Shown here one piece after another: positions 44,301 to 54,818 of a stretch of DNA of 64,000 nucleotides. Position numbers and translations under genes: made by a program. This DNA is from Stereocaulon alpinum (Eukaryota > Ascomycota > Lecanoromycetes > Lecanorales > Stereocaulaceae). The first letter of the stretch is position 1, and each line of letters opens with the position of its first letter. The stretch is from positions 140,627 to 204,626 of the forward strand of contig JAEUBA010000059.1 of assembly GCA_018257865.1 (NCBI GenBank), read 5' to 3'. Under the pieces are notes generated by a model. That model was given only the letters and a program-made list of their open reading frames with translations, did no database searches and was not told where the DNA came from.

Positions 44301-45205
44301 TAATCTTTACCCCAGGGATGCTTTCAGCAAATTTGTAGTTTAGTGTTTTCAAGAAGTTGTTATTGCGCAATAGGAAGTCGCGCCGAAGCCTTTCAGACAT
44401 TTCCCATTTCAGGCCCAATGTCTCTTGAACGGTCTGCACATAAGCAGGGGCGGAAAGTACGCTAGAGCCGTCTGAGGGTACATGAAGTCAGTATTGCTCT
44501 TCATAACTTGGAAACACGTGTTGAACACCTCTAAACCCAATGGGAGAGTGTTAATTCCAAGGAAAGCTTTACCGTTCGTAGAGCAGAAGTGTTCTAGAGA
44601 TATACGTACGGTGTGGGGTAGCAAAAAATGTCACTCCGAGGCACTCATGGGCCAGGTTGTAGCCCTCGGCCGCCAAGTTGTGGCCCTCGTCCGCCGGATC
44701 ATGGCCTCCGTCCACAAGATGGTGGCGCTCAGATGACGCTTGACTTATGGCGTGCTTCACAACAATGCCTCCGGTGCTGTGGCAGACCAAGAAGACAGGG
44801 CGATCTTGACGCTGTTCGCGTAAAGTTCGCAAGAAGCGCGTGGCCCATTCCGAGACTCCGTATTGTGCGATGGTAGCCTTCGCTTTGGAATACTCCTCTA
44901 CTGACTTCTTGTATAATTGGTCATTTTTCCCATGAGGGTGTCCGACTTCTAGGCTCCTCTCATATTTGGTGAGGTGGTCGTACAAATGAACCTGTGCGAC
45001 TGGGGCGAGGCTGTCATTCAATGCAGAGTAGAGCCGAGTATCCGCCTGGCTTTCCCACGTCTTTTTAGGGTCTGCGCCGATAGCAGGGACGCAAATTATA
45101 CCGCGTGAAAGTCAGCGCCAGTGCTGATAAAAGGCTGCGCGCGGCAACTTACTCGACTTTGACCTGATCATTCCTGGGTGTTGATGACGAAAAGGCAAAT
45201 GACAT
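41328..45205 (-). pseudogene. SesB-like hydrolase / CorA-like membrane fusion, copy 1 (acceptor lost)
   Basis: Paralogue of the gene at 47435-50909. Exons 45205-45153, 45100-44610, 44471-43665, 43611-42025 and 41860-41328 join without stops into 1156 codons. Exon 1 reads MSFAFSSSTPRNDQVKV. But the first intron (45152-45101, 52 bp, GTAAGT) ends CGCGG instead of AG; the matching site in copy 2 is GCAG. The other AGs in the intron restore neither the frame nor the exon 2 start, and reading through meets a TAA at once. Downstream are the serine-hydrolase motif VCHSTGG, FFATPHHGSS after a 138-bp intron, CHRRTLDQYGYPSL-type CorA-like segments (VLMVDQLWLWIL), and two C-terminal membrane spans with GIN in place of CorA GMN. 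An Asp/Gly/His/Ala repeat sits after the hydrolase helix. Non-canonical splicing or internal initiation could still make protein. Confidence 0.8.
44640..44710 (-). repeat. 21-bp coding repeat in copy 1 hydrolase domain
   Basis: Just after the nucleophile elbow, three 7-residue units read DGGHDPA, DEGHNLA, AEGYNLA, with matching 21-bp DNA units. In copy 2 this loop is short (KPDGEKIAAA). It is an expansion within the domain, on the minus strand. Confidence 0.75.
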
Positions 45206-47434
45206 CTCCGAGTTGGGTCGCCGGTGGCGCCAGAATTTTTATGTGCGCATTGTCGAAGGCATTTCAACTTGGAGAGGAGGGTTCGGCTAGCGACAGCCTC
45301 TGTTCCACAGACAGTCTCCGTCGTGGTCTTATTCTCATTACAAAATGACAACCCTACTTACATCGCCGACATTGCGCCAAATGAAAGATAAAGGGAAGTA
45401 TGGTGACAAAAAGTATGTAATTGACAGTTGAAGATGAAAGAAAGGGAGAGAGCCTTTCGAAGCTCCGGTGTAGATCAACATCCCACCATCGCCACTAGCG
45501 ACCCCAAACCTTGCGTAATCGCAGCTAAACTGTTGTTGCTATCTTCAGCCGCAAGGTCGCCCAGACCCCAATGCGGACACCACCCTTTCCAAGATGTTGG
45601 CCTCCGTTCGCTCGTTAATGGGCTAGGGACTTGGCATATCGCAATTGATGCGGGGATCGATCCTCCATTGGCCAACGCGCGAGCCTGCAGAAGCCACACG
45701 AACCCCTGCAGCAGAGGTTCGACCAATTGAGCACACAATGAATGAATGCCAAGGCTCTTTCGAATCTCAAGACGGGAAGTCGTTTGGATTTATCATCAGT
45801 CCGGGGTCGCCGAACAAGTCCCTCATGGGTTTGGGGGCCAATGCGAGCTCATGCTGTGTTGTGCGGGGAACGAGAAAAGGGGCAAGTTCAGGTTTGTAGA
45901 ATAGAACATCACCATTTGAACTCTTGCGACAACATCATCAAGAGCCGAGTTGAGGACAATGAGTACACCGAATACAAGAGCCGGAGCCAAAAGTCTTGAC
46001 CGCAATGTAGGGCGCCGAGATGGTCAAGGCCGTGGTTTAAACCCGGCCACCTTTGTCTTCCAGGACGGACTGAAGTTCGTGGCCTGCAGCAAGTACCTGA
46101 CCGGTGAGGCACAGAGCGTTTGTTACGAAATAGCGAAACAGCAATCAGTAATAGCTTGATACTGTGTAGGGGGACGGTGACGAGCAATAATTCTCGTCAG
46201 ACAAAGAAGGCAACTTCCGTGGTTTTAGGGCTTGGGAATTTCCTATTTCATCCAAAGAGAGAAAGTGGGTAGAGTTACGTACCTTAGTGACAGGACCCCC
46301 ACCTGCACCAGACAGAACCCTGCAGACGGCGCCGCCATACGCCATCGTTCTTCCAGATTCAATAGTGCTGCTTTTTGTTCGGGTCATGCAGCCACGAAGG
46401 AGGTTCACTCAAACGTGTTCGTTGATCTCGTTGTTGTCTTCGGGTAGTACTGTACTCTCTGTCTCAAGTCCACGAGTCCCTGTCGCTGGGGCATTTCGCG
46501 GAACCAGGCGCGCACTAGCAGCCCCGGAAAATCTTGGCAGGCACCCTACGCGAATATTTCGCCTTTTGGAACATTGTTTCCTGCTCAGCAGTTCCTCCAG
46601 CTGTCTTCTCTGCCCTATTGAACGAAGTGCGATTGAGAGATGTCGACTTCTGAGTGCGACGGCCGATACCCTGTGTTACTGTACCTCGCTGCATTGTGAC
46701 CTCACGGCGCTATAGGGATGTCGTAATTCCCTGACACACGAGCGTTAAGAAACGAAAGAACCTACCATGTCAGAAGTCTAGGCGCGTGCATAGGTAAGGC
46801 TTGCTCTTTAAATTAGCCATTCAAGGTCAGGTAACCTGGTTTGGAATTGATTGATTGCTGCCTAGGAACTCCACCAACAAGTACGACTTACACACCTTCG
46901 ATCCAACGATCTCAGAGATCATAGCTATTGAGCGGTCCAGAAGTGTACTAATATAGGATTAGAAGGTGACCGACCTCAGCCCGGTATGCAAGAATATCAA
47001 AGGAACCTTGTTCGAGTGGGATCGGCAGAGTCACCCTTGTCAACCGCCTGGCGTCCCGAATTCATGGTAGAACATCTTTCTCGTACATATTCTCGCTCAA
47101 ATGTACAGGATTAAGTATATATTATGTCTACTGAGCCACAAAAGTACCCTCTGGCATTCATACGAAGCGTTCATCGACCTGGGAAATTGGTCCATTACCC
47201 CAAACATTGCGACGACACCACCACTGTGCCGAGCCAAGTCGCCCGTTATTTCTTCGTTTCCCCGATACGATATCCTGATACATTACCAGAACACATCAGG
47301 CTAGTCTCCGTTATAATTCCAAGACAAGAGGGTATCCATGGTGCACGACGTAAATGCACAACTCCTCCTTATATCACAGAGATATACCCGACAACCTTTC
47401 TGAAGCGTCATCCAATAGCACTATTCTTCCGGTG
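45206..47434. other. 2.2-kb spacer between the two SesB-CorA paralogues
   Basis: No clear gene. It contains a small open frame 45959-46159 and overlapping minus-strand frames at 46145-46408 with no family match. It must hold the promoter of copy 1 and the 3' flank of copy 2. No repeat pair or element termini were seen. Confidence 0.45.
45959..46159 (+). CDS. Small open reading frame, uncertain
   Basis: A 66-residue frame with an ATG at 45959 (MSTPNTRAGAKSLDRN), containing FVFQDGLKFVACSKYLTGEA. It could also be a first exon ending at ACCG/GTGAGG near 46106. No family is recognised, and chance is quite possible. Confidence 0.25.
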   Translation: MSTPNTRAGAKSLDRNVGRRDGQGRGLNPATFVFQDGLKFVACSKYLTGEAQSVCYEIAKQQSVIA

Positions 47435-50400
47435 CTACCTTAGTTGACCTTCCCAAGTCGTCTTCATAGAATGCGTCTTAGACATAGTAGAGAGTCTTTT
47501 CGCATCTACGCGCTCCCTCTCGGCCGACGCCAACTTCTCTAGATCCCGTAAAAGTCCGGCGGCGCTGTCAGGCGACTCATCTGCTGGTTCGCGTTTGATA
47601 ACATGCAGTCGCCGCAGCAGAGTGATTATTGGTATTGCAACATATTTCCAGGCTCTTTGTGCCATACGTCGAGAAAACCTATTGAAGGCTACCAACAATG
47701 CGATAATAATAACAGCGAGAGATATAGATACCATGTAGGTGAATATATGGCTTAGAGTCGGATAATTATTCGGCGGGCTGCTCCATTCTCTAGAGTTGAT
47801 GCCGAAGACCGAGGCGAAGAAAGAGAGTGGTAAAAATATAATGGTGAAGACAGTGAAAATCATCACAGAGCGTGATTGATCTGCGGCAACCTCGTTTTGC
47901 TCACGCGCAAGGTGAGCTTCGACACTAAACACCCAGAATTAGCCATCTACTCTTAGAATTTTTGATGGGCTTTAAAAGATGTCTCAGGAGCTAAGGAGGG
48001 AGTGATGGCTCGGAGAGTATGCTTACATATTGGCTTGTTTTTGCTTCATGTCGAGCAAGTCCTTGAAGGCTCTCTGAGCTGCACGAGTGCTTTTGAGCAT
48101 ACCGTCGACTTGTTCGTGGTGGTCCGCAAGGAACTGAGAGGTCTCAGTAAGCCAGGTGAAGCCGTTGTGCCCTTTACCGTAGCGTATGATCGACTGTTCA
48201 TATTGCGCGTGCATCTCGGAGACACAGCTCTGTTGTTCCTTGACAAGCTTATCTATTGTGTTGAGCTCGTCCTCGATGTCCCGCAGCTCCAGCAGTGCAT
48301 CCAGGTCTTTACTGTTGTCTATATGTTGCTGGGCATTGATATCCTTGGCCTTTTCAAATCCGTGATTGTTCCGGAAATGCTTAAAACTGGATGTTTGCTG
48401 CTCGGTGAGAATAGATATATACTCCTCGAAGATGCGGAAGACTTGCAAGTTACTATCTGTCGTACCTTCCAGCAAGGCCCTGACTGCATGCATAACCGCT
48501 AGGGCGGCGAAATCGAAGGGATCGGCACACTGGTTTGCAAAGTCGCCGTTAATGTCTTGATATATTTCACTTCGTAGATCTCCTTCCCTCCAAAGGCCGT
48601 TGTCATTGTTCTCCTTTTCTTTAGGCGCGAAGAAGGTGATCACTGTTTGACTGTCCATTATCCACAGCCATAATTGGTCTACCATTAGAACCCTCGCCGC
48701 AAACTCGTCAGTGTTGGTAGTGCCAGATCTTCGGCTGGCTAAGGATCGATTGGAATGAAGCTTATTCTTCGTCGTAGCGTCTTTAGATATTTGTGGATCT
48801 GCCTCCGGTTTCGTGCGCTTATACAATATCTGATCCCCGTCACGGACGGAGGTATTGCGAAGGCTGGGATAGCCATACTGGTCTAGCGTTCTTCTGCAGT
48901 GGACTGGCCGATCTGATGTCAAGTGCTGCCAGATAACCTTGTGCTCGAGCGACTTGCTCTCAGCGACTTCTCGAATAACTGGGCGAGCATGGGCTTGCTG
49001 AATACGTTGCTTAATCATCGCAGATTGCTTCTGCATGTTCTTGAACGTGTCCCAGTGGAGATACGGCATATATACAATGAATTGTACATCGTGATGGGTA
49101 CCAATGGGCGTTGTCATACCGTCAGATCTCTCGGCTCCTCTTGGCGACAAGCATTTTGCCATAGGCCTTACGAAACGCGCGTGTGATGAAGCATGCCGAG
49201 ATCGATTATGCTGAGAGAACCACATCTTATCCATCAAAAGAGTTGTGTGAAGCCCCGGATCATTCTTCTCTTGCGATACAGTGGTAAGGACGTGTGGCAC
49301 CCAACCAGCGTGACAAAAAGGCACATGAATCCACTTAAATCTTTCAGAGGAAGAGCTCGGCAATGGAAATAGATGCGTACGTTGGGGTCGTCTGATTTGA
49401 TCCACATCCTTGTGCGGTTGCTCGGTAAATTGAACGCTCTTGGTAGGCTTCTTTGGCGCTGCGGTCCCAGGGAATAAGGTACGAGGGGACTCAGCATCCG
49501 GGACATCTGGAGTTAACGAGGGGCGTCTTGTGTGAATGTTTTCAGGTTGTGGAATCGGAGGAGGGGATAGTGTCGGTGTAGGAGGGGAACTCGAAGCATT
49601 ACTGAATGCGTCCTCGCTATCGACGCTGGTAATGGTCAAGGTTGGAGCTGAGGTTCCAGAAGCTGGTCTTAGCTCTATGGCTGGCCTGATGGACCCGTTA
49701 CTTGCTCGTTTTTCAGTGTCATCGTCTCCCCGCAGTCGTTGCTGCATGCATTCTGCCGGGCCGCAGTCAAGAAACGTTTGCAGAGAAGGGTGTGCGGTTA
49801 GGATCTTCATCGAGCCAGGTTCGCCTGGTGTGCCAACAGCGTAAAACTGATGGACATCAACCTCTGTACCAGTCATTATGTCGTTGTTTAGAGCGTGATA
49901 TGCTGCACGCTCCTCCGCCCTAAAATCCTTCACAAAAGCGGCTATTTCGTCAATGTAATAGCCGTAAAGTATGTCCTCATCCTTAAAGATGGGTGCACCC
50001 ACGTGCGTCGTATTCAATGGGATAATCTCTTCATCCTCAAATGGTAATTCCGTCGTGCTGAGTCTCCCAGAACGACTGTCCACAAAACATTGCCTGATTG
50101 GGGTCAAAGTTTCTCCACTCGAGTCGTTCGTAGGGACAAGAAGATGCGTGTCGCTGATCTCATTATAACTGTAGATCTTCACACCAACGACATTAAGAGC
50201 GAATTTGTTGTTGAGAATCTCAAGATCATTGTTGCGCAACATAAAGTCACGGCGAAGAGCTTCAGGCATTTCCCACTTCAAGCCTAGATGATTTCGAACA
50301 GTCTGAACAAATTCAGGCTCCGAGAGTACACTCGAACCATGATGCGGCGTTGCAAAGAAAGTTACGCTAAGGCAAGCTGCCGCAATCTTCTCGCCGTCGG

Positions 50401-50909
50401 GTTTCCTACTTAGCACATGTTTAACCACGATACCCCCAGTACTGTGGCAAACAAAGAGGATTGGTCGCTGGTCGGTCCCTTGAGTCTGTCGATGGTCCCG
50501 CAATATCCGCAGAAAGCGGTCTGCCCATTCAGCAACACCATAGTCTGCGACTGCTGATTCTGCTACCGCGAAGTCCTCCGCGGATTTTACATGCACAAGA
50601 TCATTGGGCCCCCTAGAAGGCTTTACCGCGAGATTCCTTTCTCTTTCTGTGAGGTGGTCATATAGATGAACCTGAGCAGTCGGATGTAATTTATCTTTCA
50701 GCACGTAGTCCAGGCGGCGTCGTTCGAAAGCAACACTACTTCCTGTTTGACGTTCCCAAGTCTTCCTAGGGTCGGCACCGATGGCAGGCACAAACACTAT
50801 ACTGCATAAGTGTCAGATTTACCGGATGCAAGAAGATTATGCTTGGATCATACTCGACTTTAACTCCGCCGTCTTTGGGCGTAGAAAGCGACGAAAAGGC
50901 AAATGACAT
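47435..50909 (-). CDS. SesB-like hydrolase fused to a CorA-like membrane domain, copy 2 (intact)
   Basis: Three exons (50909-50854, 50801-48027, 47924-47435) with introns of 52 bp and 102 bp give 1106 residues, all frames continuous. Exon 1 is MSFAFSSLSTPKDGGVKV. The N-terminal domain (about residues 20-220) is an alpha/beta-hydrolase of the SesB/DUF676 type: VFVPAIGADPRKTW, the serine elbow FVCHSTGGIVVKH with Ser139, and TFFATPHHGSS. SesB-like domains occur at the N-terminus of fungal NLR proteins. After a Ser/Pro-rich linker (about 395-480) comes a CorA-like region: FKWIHVPFCHAGWVPHVL, VHCRRTLDQYGYPSLRNTSV, ARVLMVDQLWLWIM. It ends in two membrane spans (MIFTVFTIIFLPLSFFASVF, and FTYMVSISLAVIIIALLVAF) joined by GIN, a change from the CorA GMN. 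No NACHT, ankyrin or TPR is present. An immune-type membrane effector is an inference. Confidence 0.85.
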
Positions 50910-51781
50910 CTCCGCAGCAATTCTGAAGAGCCTCTGTGTGGACTCAACAAGGTGGTCACTTCACCATGCGTGAGCAAGGTCTAGCCCTGTCGCAAGGTGG
51001 ATCCAAAGACTCGCACAATCCAGCCTCCTTCCGCAAGGTGCGCGTGGCGAATGCAGTGTAATGCACGTTTGCGACACAACGAATTCTTCTGGCTACCAAT
51101 CAACGAAATTAGATATTGATGCTTGAAACTCTTCGAAACCTAGAAAGCGAATGCGGTATCTCAATACACCAATGCAGTAGAAAGTAAGCAAGCATGAAAA
51201 GAAGCGAGGAAGAAGGTAAATCTTCAAGGAACTCCATCGTGAATCGAGTTCCCCAGCAGCCCTACGGCACAGCTATCTTCAGCCTCCGCTGCGGGGCCCA
51301 TGCTACCTATCCTGCTAGATCCTGCCCTACTCGGTGTCCATTACGGGCTGGACCCGCAAGCCTATCGCTAAATTTGCGGGGGCCAGCGTGTCGATTGGCT
51401 GGGCGGAGTTCCCCTAAACGAATATGAGGCAGTAGCGGCACCGATGGCTTGATCGCTGACACGTATGGATCCAATGAAGACATGTAAGAGGAAGCTACCG
51501 AGCGAACAGGAAGCATGCTCCAGGAGCAGGGTGAACCAGACAAGCCACCATCAGCATTATTGGGTAGGTGGAGTGATTGGTGAAGCGGACAAGGAGCGAC
51601 ATCCGAATTCGTCAGATCAGGGTTTAATTTTAGGGCAGCTCCCGCCCTGACAGGCGATGACAAAGGCAAACTCAGGGCTTGATATTCAGGGCAGTGTTTG
51701 TGATCGGCGCCTCTTTATCTTTTAGTCTGCGTGCTTCTCAAAACCCAACATCAGACATCATCCTTCTTCCTCCATACCGTC
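50910..51781. other. Divergent intergenic region
   Basis: An 872-bp spacer between SesB-CorA copy 2 (-) and EAF (+). Frames at 51194-51669 overlap on both strands without recognisable protein. It must hold both promoters. Confidence 0.5.
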
Positions 51782-53085
51782 ATGGCCACAACGATAGCAT
51801 CATTACCAATCGATCCGTCAAAGAATGCAAAGTACCCTGTCACAGTCAGCGAGCAGCTACTGCGAGAAGACGGACCACGGAAGAGGCGAAGGATCAACGT
51901 TCAACGTATGTATATTTCCACCGCCTTTGTCCCGAATCAAGTAGCTAACAAGGATGCATAGTCAACTACAGGCCAAAGGTAGCCTCTTCCTCCACCACTA
52001 AAACGACGATCCTCCCCTCCCCAGGCTCATCCCAGAGCTACAAACTCTCCGTAATCAATACCACGAATAACGAATCCTACGACTACAAAGGAACCCAGCA
52101 ACTCTCCACATCTACAGCCTTGATCTACGACCAAACAACCCAATCCTTCACACTCTCCAAGATTGACACCGAATTCCGCTTCAATCTCACCAGCACACCT
52201 TCCAATAAAGACGCCGCAAGCCTCGCTACACAGTACCCTCAGCTCGAAACAAGCATACCAGAAGCCGAGCATGACGGAAACGATCTGTTCGACGAAGCAG
52301 CCGAGGATCAAGACCCAGACACCCAACCACCCGACCCAAACAATCCTTACGACTACCGCCACTTCCTCCACCGCGCCCGAGCAGCGCACTCACCTTCTCC
52401 AGCACCATCCCAACTAAATTCACCAATACCAAACCACACCCGCAACTCTCCCGCACTCATTGCTTCCTCCCCAATATCAGCGCCAATTCGCCCCTCACGC
52501 GCCGCAAAACCACGACACCGCTCCTCTCATCCCCGTCTGCGCCACCTCTCGCCCACCCCCCGCGAAGAAGTCGCAGATGCAGACAACGAAGCTAGCGATA
52601 ACGATGTGTTGACTATTGATATGGGTGACTCAGTCACAAACACGAGGCCATGGCGAAGCGTGCTGGGAGCGCTGAATGAAGGCGGACGAAGCAGTGGACC
52701 AATTAGTCTGCGGAGTGCGGCTAGTAGTATGAGTCCCTCACTTCGCGGTGACAGCGACGATGATGAAGAGGAAGAAGAAGCAAAAAGTAATGCTGACGTT
52801 GAAGAGATTGATCTTGGTGATGGGCACGTTAGTGACGAGAGCGAGGAGGGGGTTGAGGAGGAAGAGGTGGATGGGGATGGGGATGGGGATGGGGACGTCG
52901 AGACGCCTGGTGCAGGGTGGGAAGATGCGAGTGGGGAGTTGGAAGCTGAGTTTGAGCAGGCGCTTATGAGTGAGGCGGAGCAGGACAGGGCGAATGGGAA
53001 TGGAAGGGTGAATGGGATGAATGGGGTTGTGGTGGAGACGCAGAGGGTGGTGGAGGAGAGCTCTGAGGAAAGCGAGGAGGAATAG
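51782..53085 (+). CDS. Transcription elongation factor EAF (ELL-associated)
   Basis: EAF partners ELL to stimulate RNA polymerase II elongation. Two exons (51782-51905, 51962-53085) with a 56-bp intron GTATGT...GCATAG give 415 residues. Joined, the N-terminal domain reads MATTIASLPIDPSKNAKYPV, RRRINVQLNYRPKVASS, YKLSVINTTNNESYDYKGTQ, ALIYDQTTQSFTLSKIDTEF and RFNLTST, the EAF beta-sheet domain. The first half of the intron reads as an in-frame extension, which is misleading. The C-terminal half is disordered and acidic, with SPSPAPSQLN, DDDEEEEEAKS and a Gly-Asp hexanucleotide repeat (GATGGG, four copies near 52872) before Glu/Ser runs. EAF proteins usually end in such an acidic transactivation region. 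Confidence 0.85.
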
Positions 53086-53150
53086 AGCGATGAAGCTTTC
53101 CTCTATTCTATATAGACATCTATAAACGCGATTGTCTGCTAGCATAGCAA

Positions 53151-54614
53151 TCATTTAAATTCACCAGGCGACTTCGCCCTCCCATCAACCAACCCTTTCA
53201 TACCCCTCACACTCCCCCCACTAGCCAAACTCTCCAACTTCCCCGCCAAAACCCTATGCTTCCTCATAACCTCCACCCACTCCCCATCCCCCTCCTCATC
53301 ACCCTCATCCCGCCCCAGATCAGCAAGCAGCAAACTAAAATCCCCACCCAACCTCCCCAAACTCCCCGCACAATAAAGCACCTGCGTCAACAAACTTTCC
53401 CTTGAAGACTTATCCCGTACATTAGGTAAATACGCCTTCAACGTCGTCGTCAGCAGACCAACTAGACGTAACGGAAACGTAGACAACGCCGATGGGAGCG
53501 GTAAGAGCGGATCGTCTTCCCCCTGAGACGCAGGCGTAGGCGTGGGTTGCGATACACTTCTCAACCCCAGGCTCTTGAATTTCAGGCCCAGATCATCCGA
53601 GCTCGAAGTATCTGGGCCAGAGGGGAACATGCTTTTATACATGGAAATGATAGCGAATGATTGCTCGCGGAAGATCTCGATATAGCGCTTTAAGTAGCGT
53701 TCCGTTTGTTGTCCGACGGACCAGGCGTCTGTGCCGGTTTTCTTAGACGCGTTGCTATCACGGAGTCGGATGGCGGTCTCTTGGTCTGCGAGGTCGCGGA
53801 GTGGGTCTAGAGCCGAGAGGGTTGATACGAGGGTAGCGAGTCGGCAGACTAGGAAGAGAGCGCCGAGGGTACCTTCTCTGTTGCTGCTGTTACCGTCTAG
53901 CTCAGGCGCTACACGTCTCAACCAGCCAATTGTTCTCATGCCTGCGGCAAGCTTGATGTTTTGGGCTCTCAGACTCGAGATCAAGTTGCTTGTCATCTCC
54001 TGCATAGCCTCTACCGTCTGCTGATATATGGAGCTTACGAGCTGCGAATCTTGATACAGAAGATGCAAGCGCTTGATATGCGAATGTAGGTCCAACGCCG
54101 AGGCATAGTTGTTCGTGTTCGAAGCCCCTTGAGCCGTTGACGATGATATAGCCGAGGATAGTAGAGTAGGTAGATCCAATATATCAGATAGCCGATCCAC
54201 GTTCCTATCCATCAAGAGTGCCTTCTTCCTTCGATCCAGCACCTCATTCTCACCACTCCTACTATATTTCTCCGAAAAGGCCACAGCCTGCTCGTCGAGT
54301 TTGGGGATGTCATTTCGTAGGCTTTCTGCTTCGGCTGCGAGCTGTGGGAGGGTGGTGCGGAGACTTGAAAGGTGCTCTGAGGAGGTGACTAAAGCGGAGT
54401 TGAAGCGGGCAGAGAGCGATTGGAGGGATAGGAGGGTGGTGTGAGAGGATTGGGCTAGAGATTGGGGTTCGGAGGAGGTGAGGGAGGCGAGGGGGAGGGT
54501 TGAGAGGCGATTTAGGTATCTTGCTGTGGCTTGGTCTTGGACGCTGGGAACGGGGCGGGGGGAGGCTGGTGTGTCAAAGTACGGTGCCAGTAGCTCATAT
54601 AATGGGTCAGCCAT
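53151..54614 (-). CDS. COG8: Conserved oligomeric Golgi complex subunit 8 (Dor1 family)
   Basis: COG8 bridges the two lobes of the Golgi tethering complex for retrograde vesicles. A single exon from the ATG at 54614 gives 487 residues. It starts MADPLYELLAPYFDTPASPR and has ATARYLNRLSTLPLASL, a coiled-coil-like helical region (LSSLRTTLPQLAAEAESL), ALDLHSHIKRLHLLYQDSQL, then VSSIYQQTVEAMQEMTSNLI, KLAAGMRTIGWLRRV and GALFLVCRLATLVSTLSAL. These are the Dor1 hallmarks. The tail is acidic then basic. Its stop lies 65 bp from the EAF stop, so the two 3' ends must overlap or share signals. Confidence 0.9.
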   Translation of the reverse strand: MADPLYELLAPYFDTPASPRPVPSVQDQATARYLNRLSTLPLASLTSSEPQSLAQSSHTTLLSLQSLSARFNSALVTSSEHLSSLRTTLPQLAAEAESLRNDIPKLDEQAVAFSEKYSRSGENEVLDRRKKALLMDRNVDRLSDILDLPTLLSSAISSSTAQGASNTNNYASALDLHSHIKRLHLLYQDSQLVSSIYQQTVEAMQEMTSNLISSLRAQNIKLAAGMRTIGWLRRVAPELDGNSSNREGTLGALFLVCRLATLVSTLSALDPLRDLADQETAIRLRDSNASKKTGTDAWSVGQQTERYLKRYIEIFREQSFAIISMYKSMFPSGPDTSSSDDLGLKFKSLGLRSVSQPTPTPASQGEDDPLLPLPSALSTFPLRLVGLLTTTLKAYLPNVRDKSSRESLLTQVLYCAGSLGRLGGDFSLLLADLGRDEGDEEGDGEWVEVMRKHRVLAGKLESLASGGSVRGMKGLVDGRAKSPGEFK

Positions 54615-54818
54615 GACTGCCTAAAGTAGCACGTAGGGACCAGATGGAATTCGAGCTCAAAGTTGCCATAGGACGTGGCTTGAATAGATATTTGGTGCCC
54701 GCCGTCAAAGTATTGCCGGCGGGCCCTCGGCTTTTCTTTGACGCTAAGAAAGAGCTATATAGAGTGGTTGCTTGCTACTTAGACACCCACACATAGTATT
54801 AGTGCAAAGCGACAGAAT

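Noticed and set aside
41328..50909. NLR (NACHT/NB-ARC) receptor genes
   Set aside because: No P-loop GxxGxGKS/T, NACHT or repeat region is present in either SesB-CorA gene.
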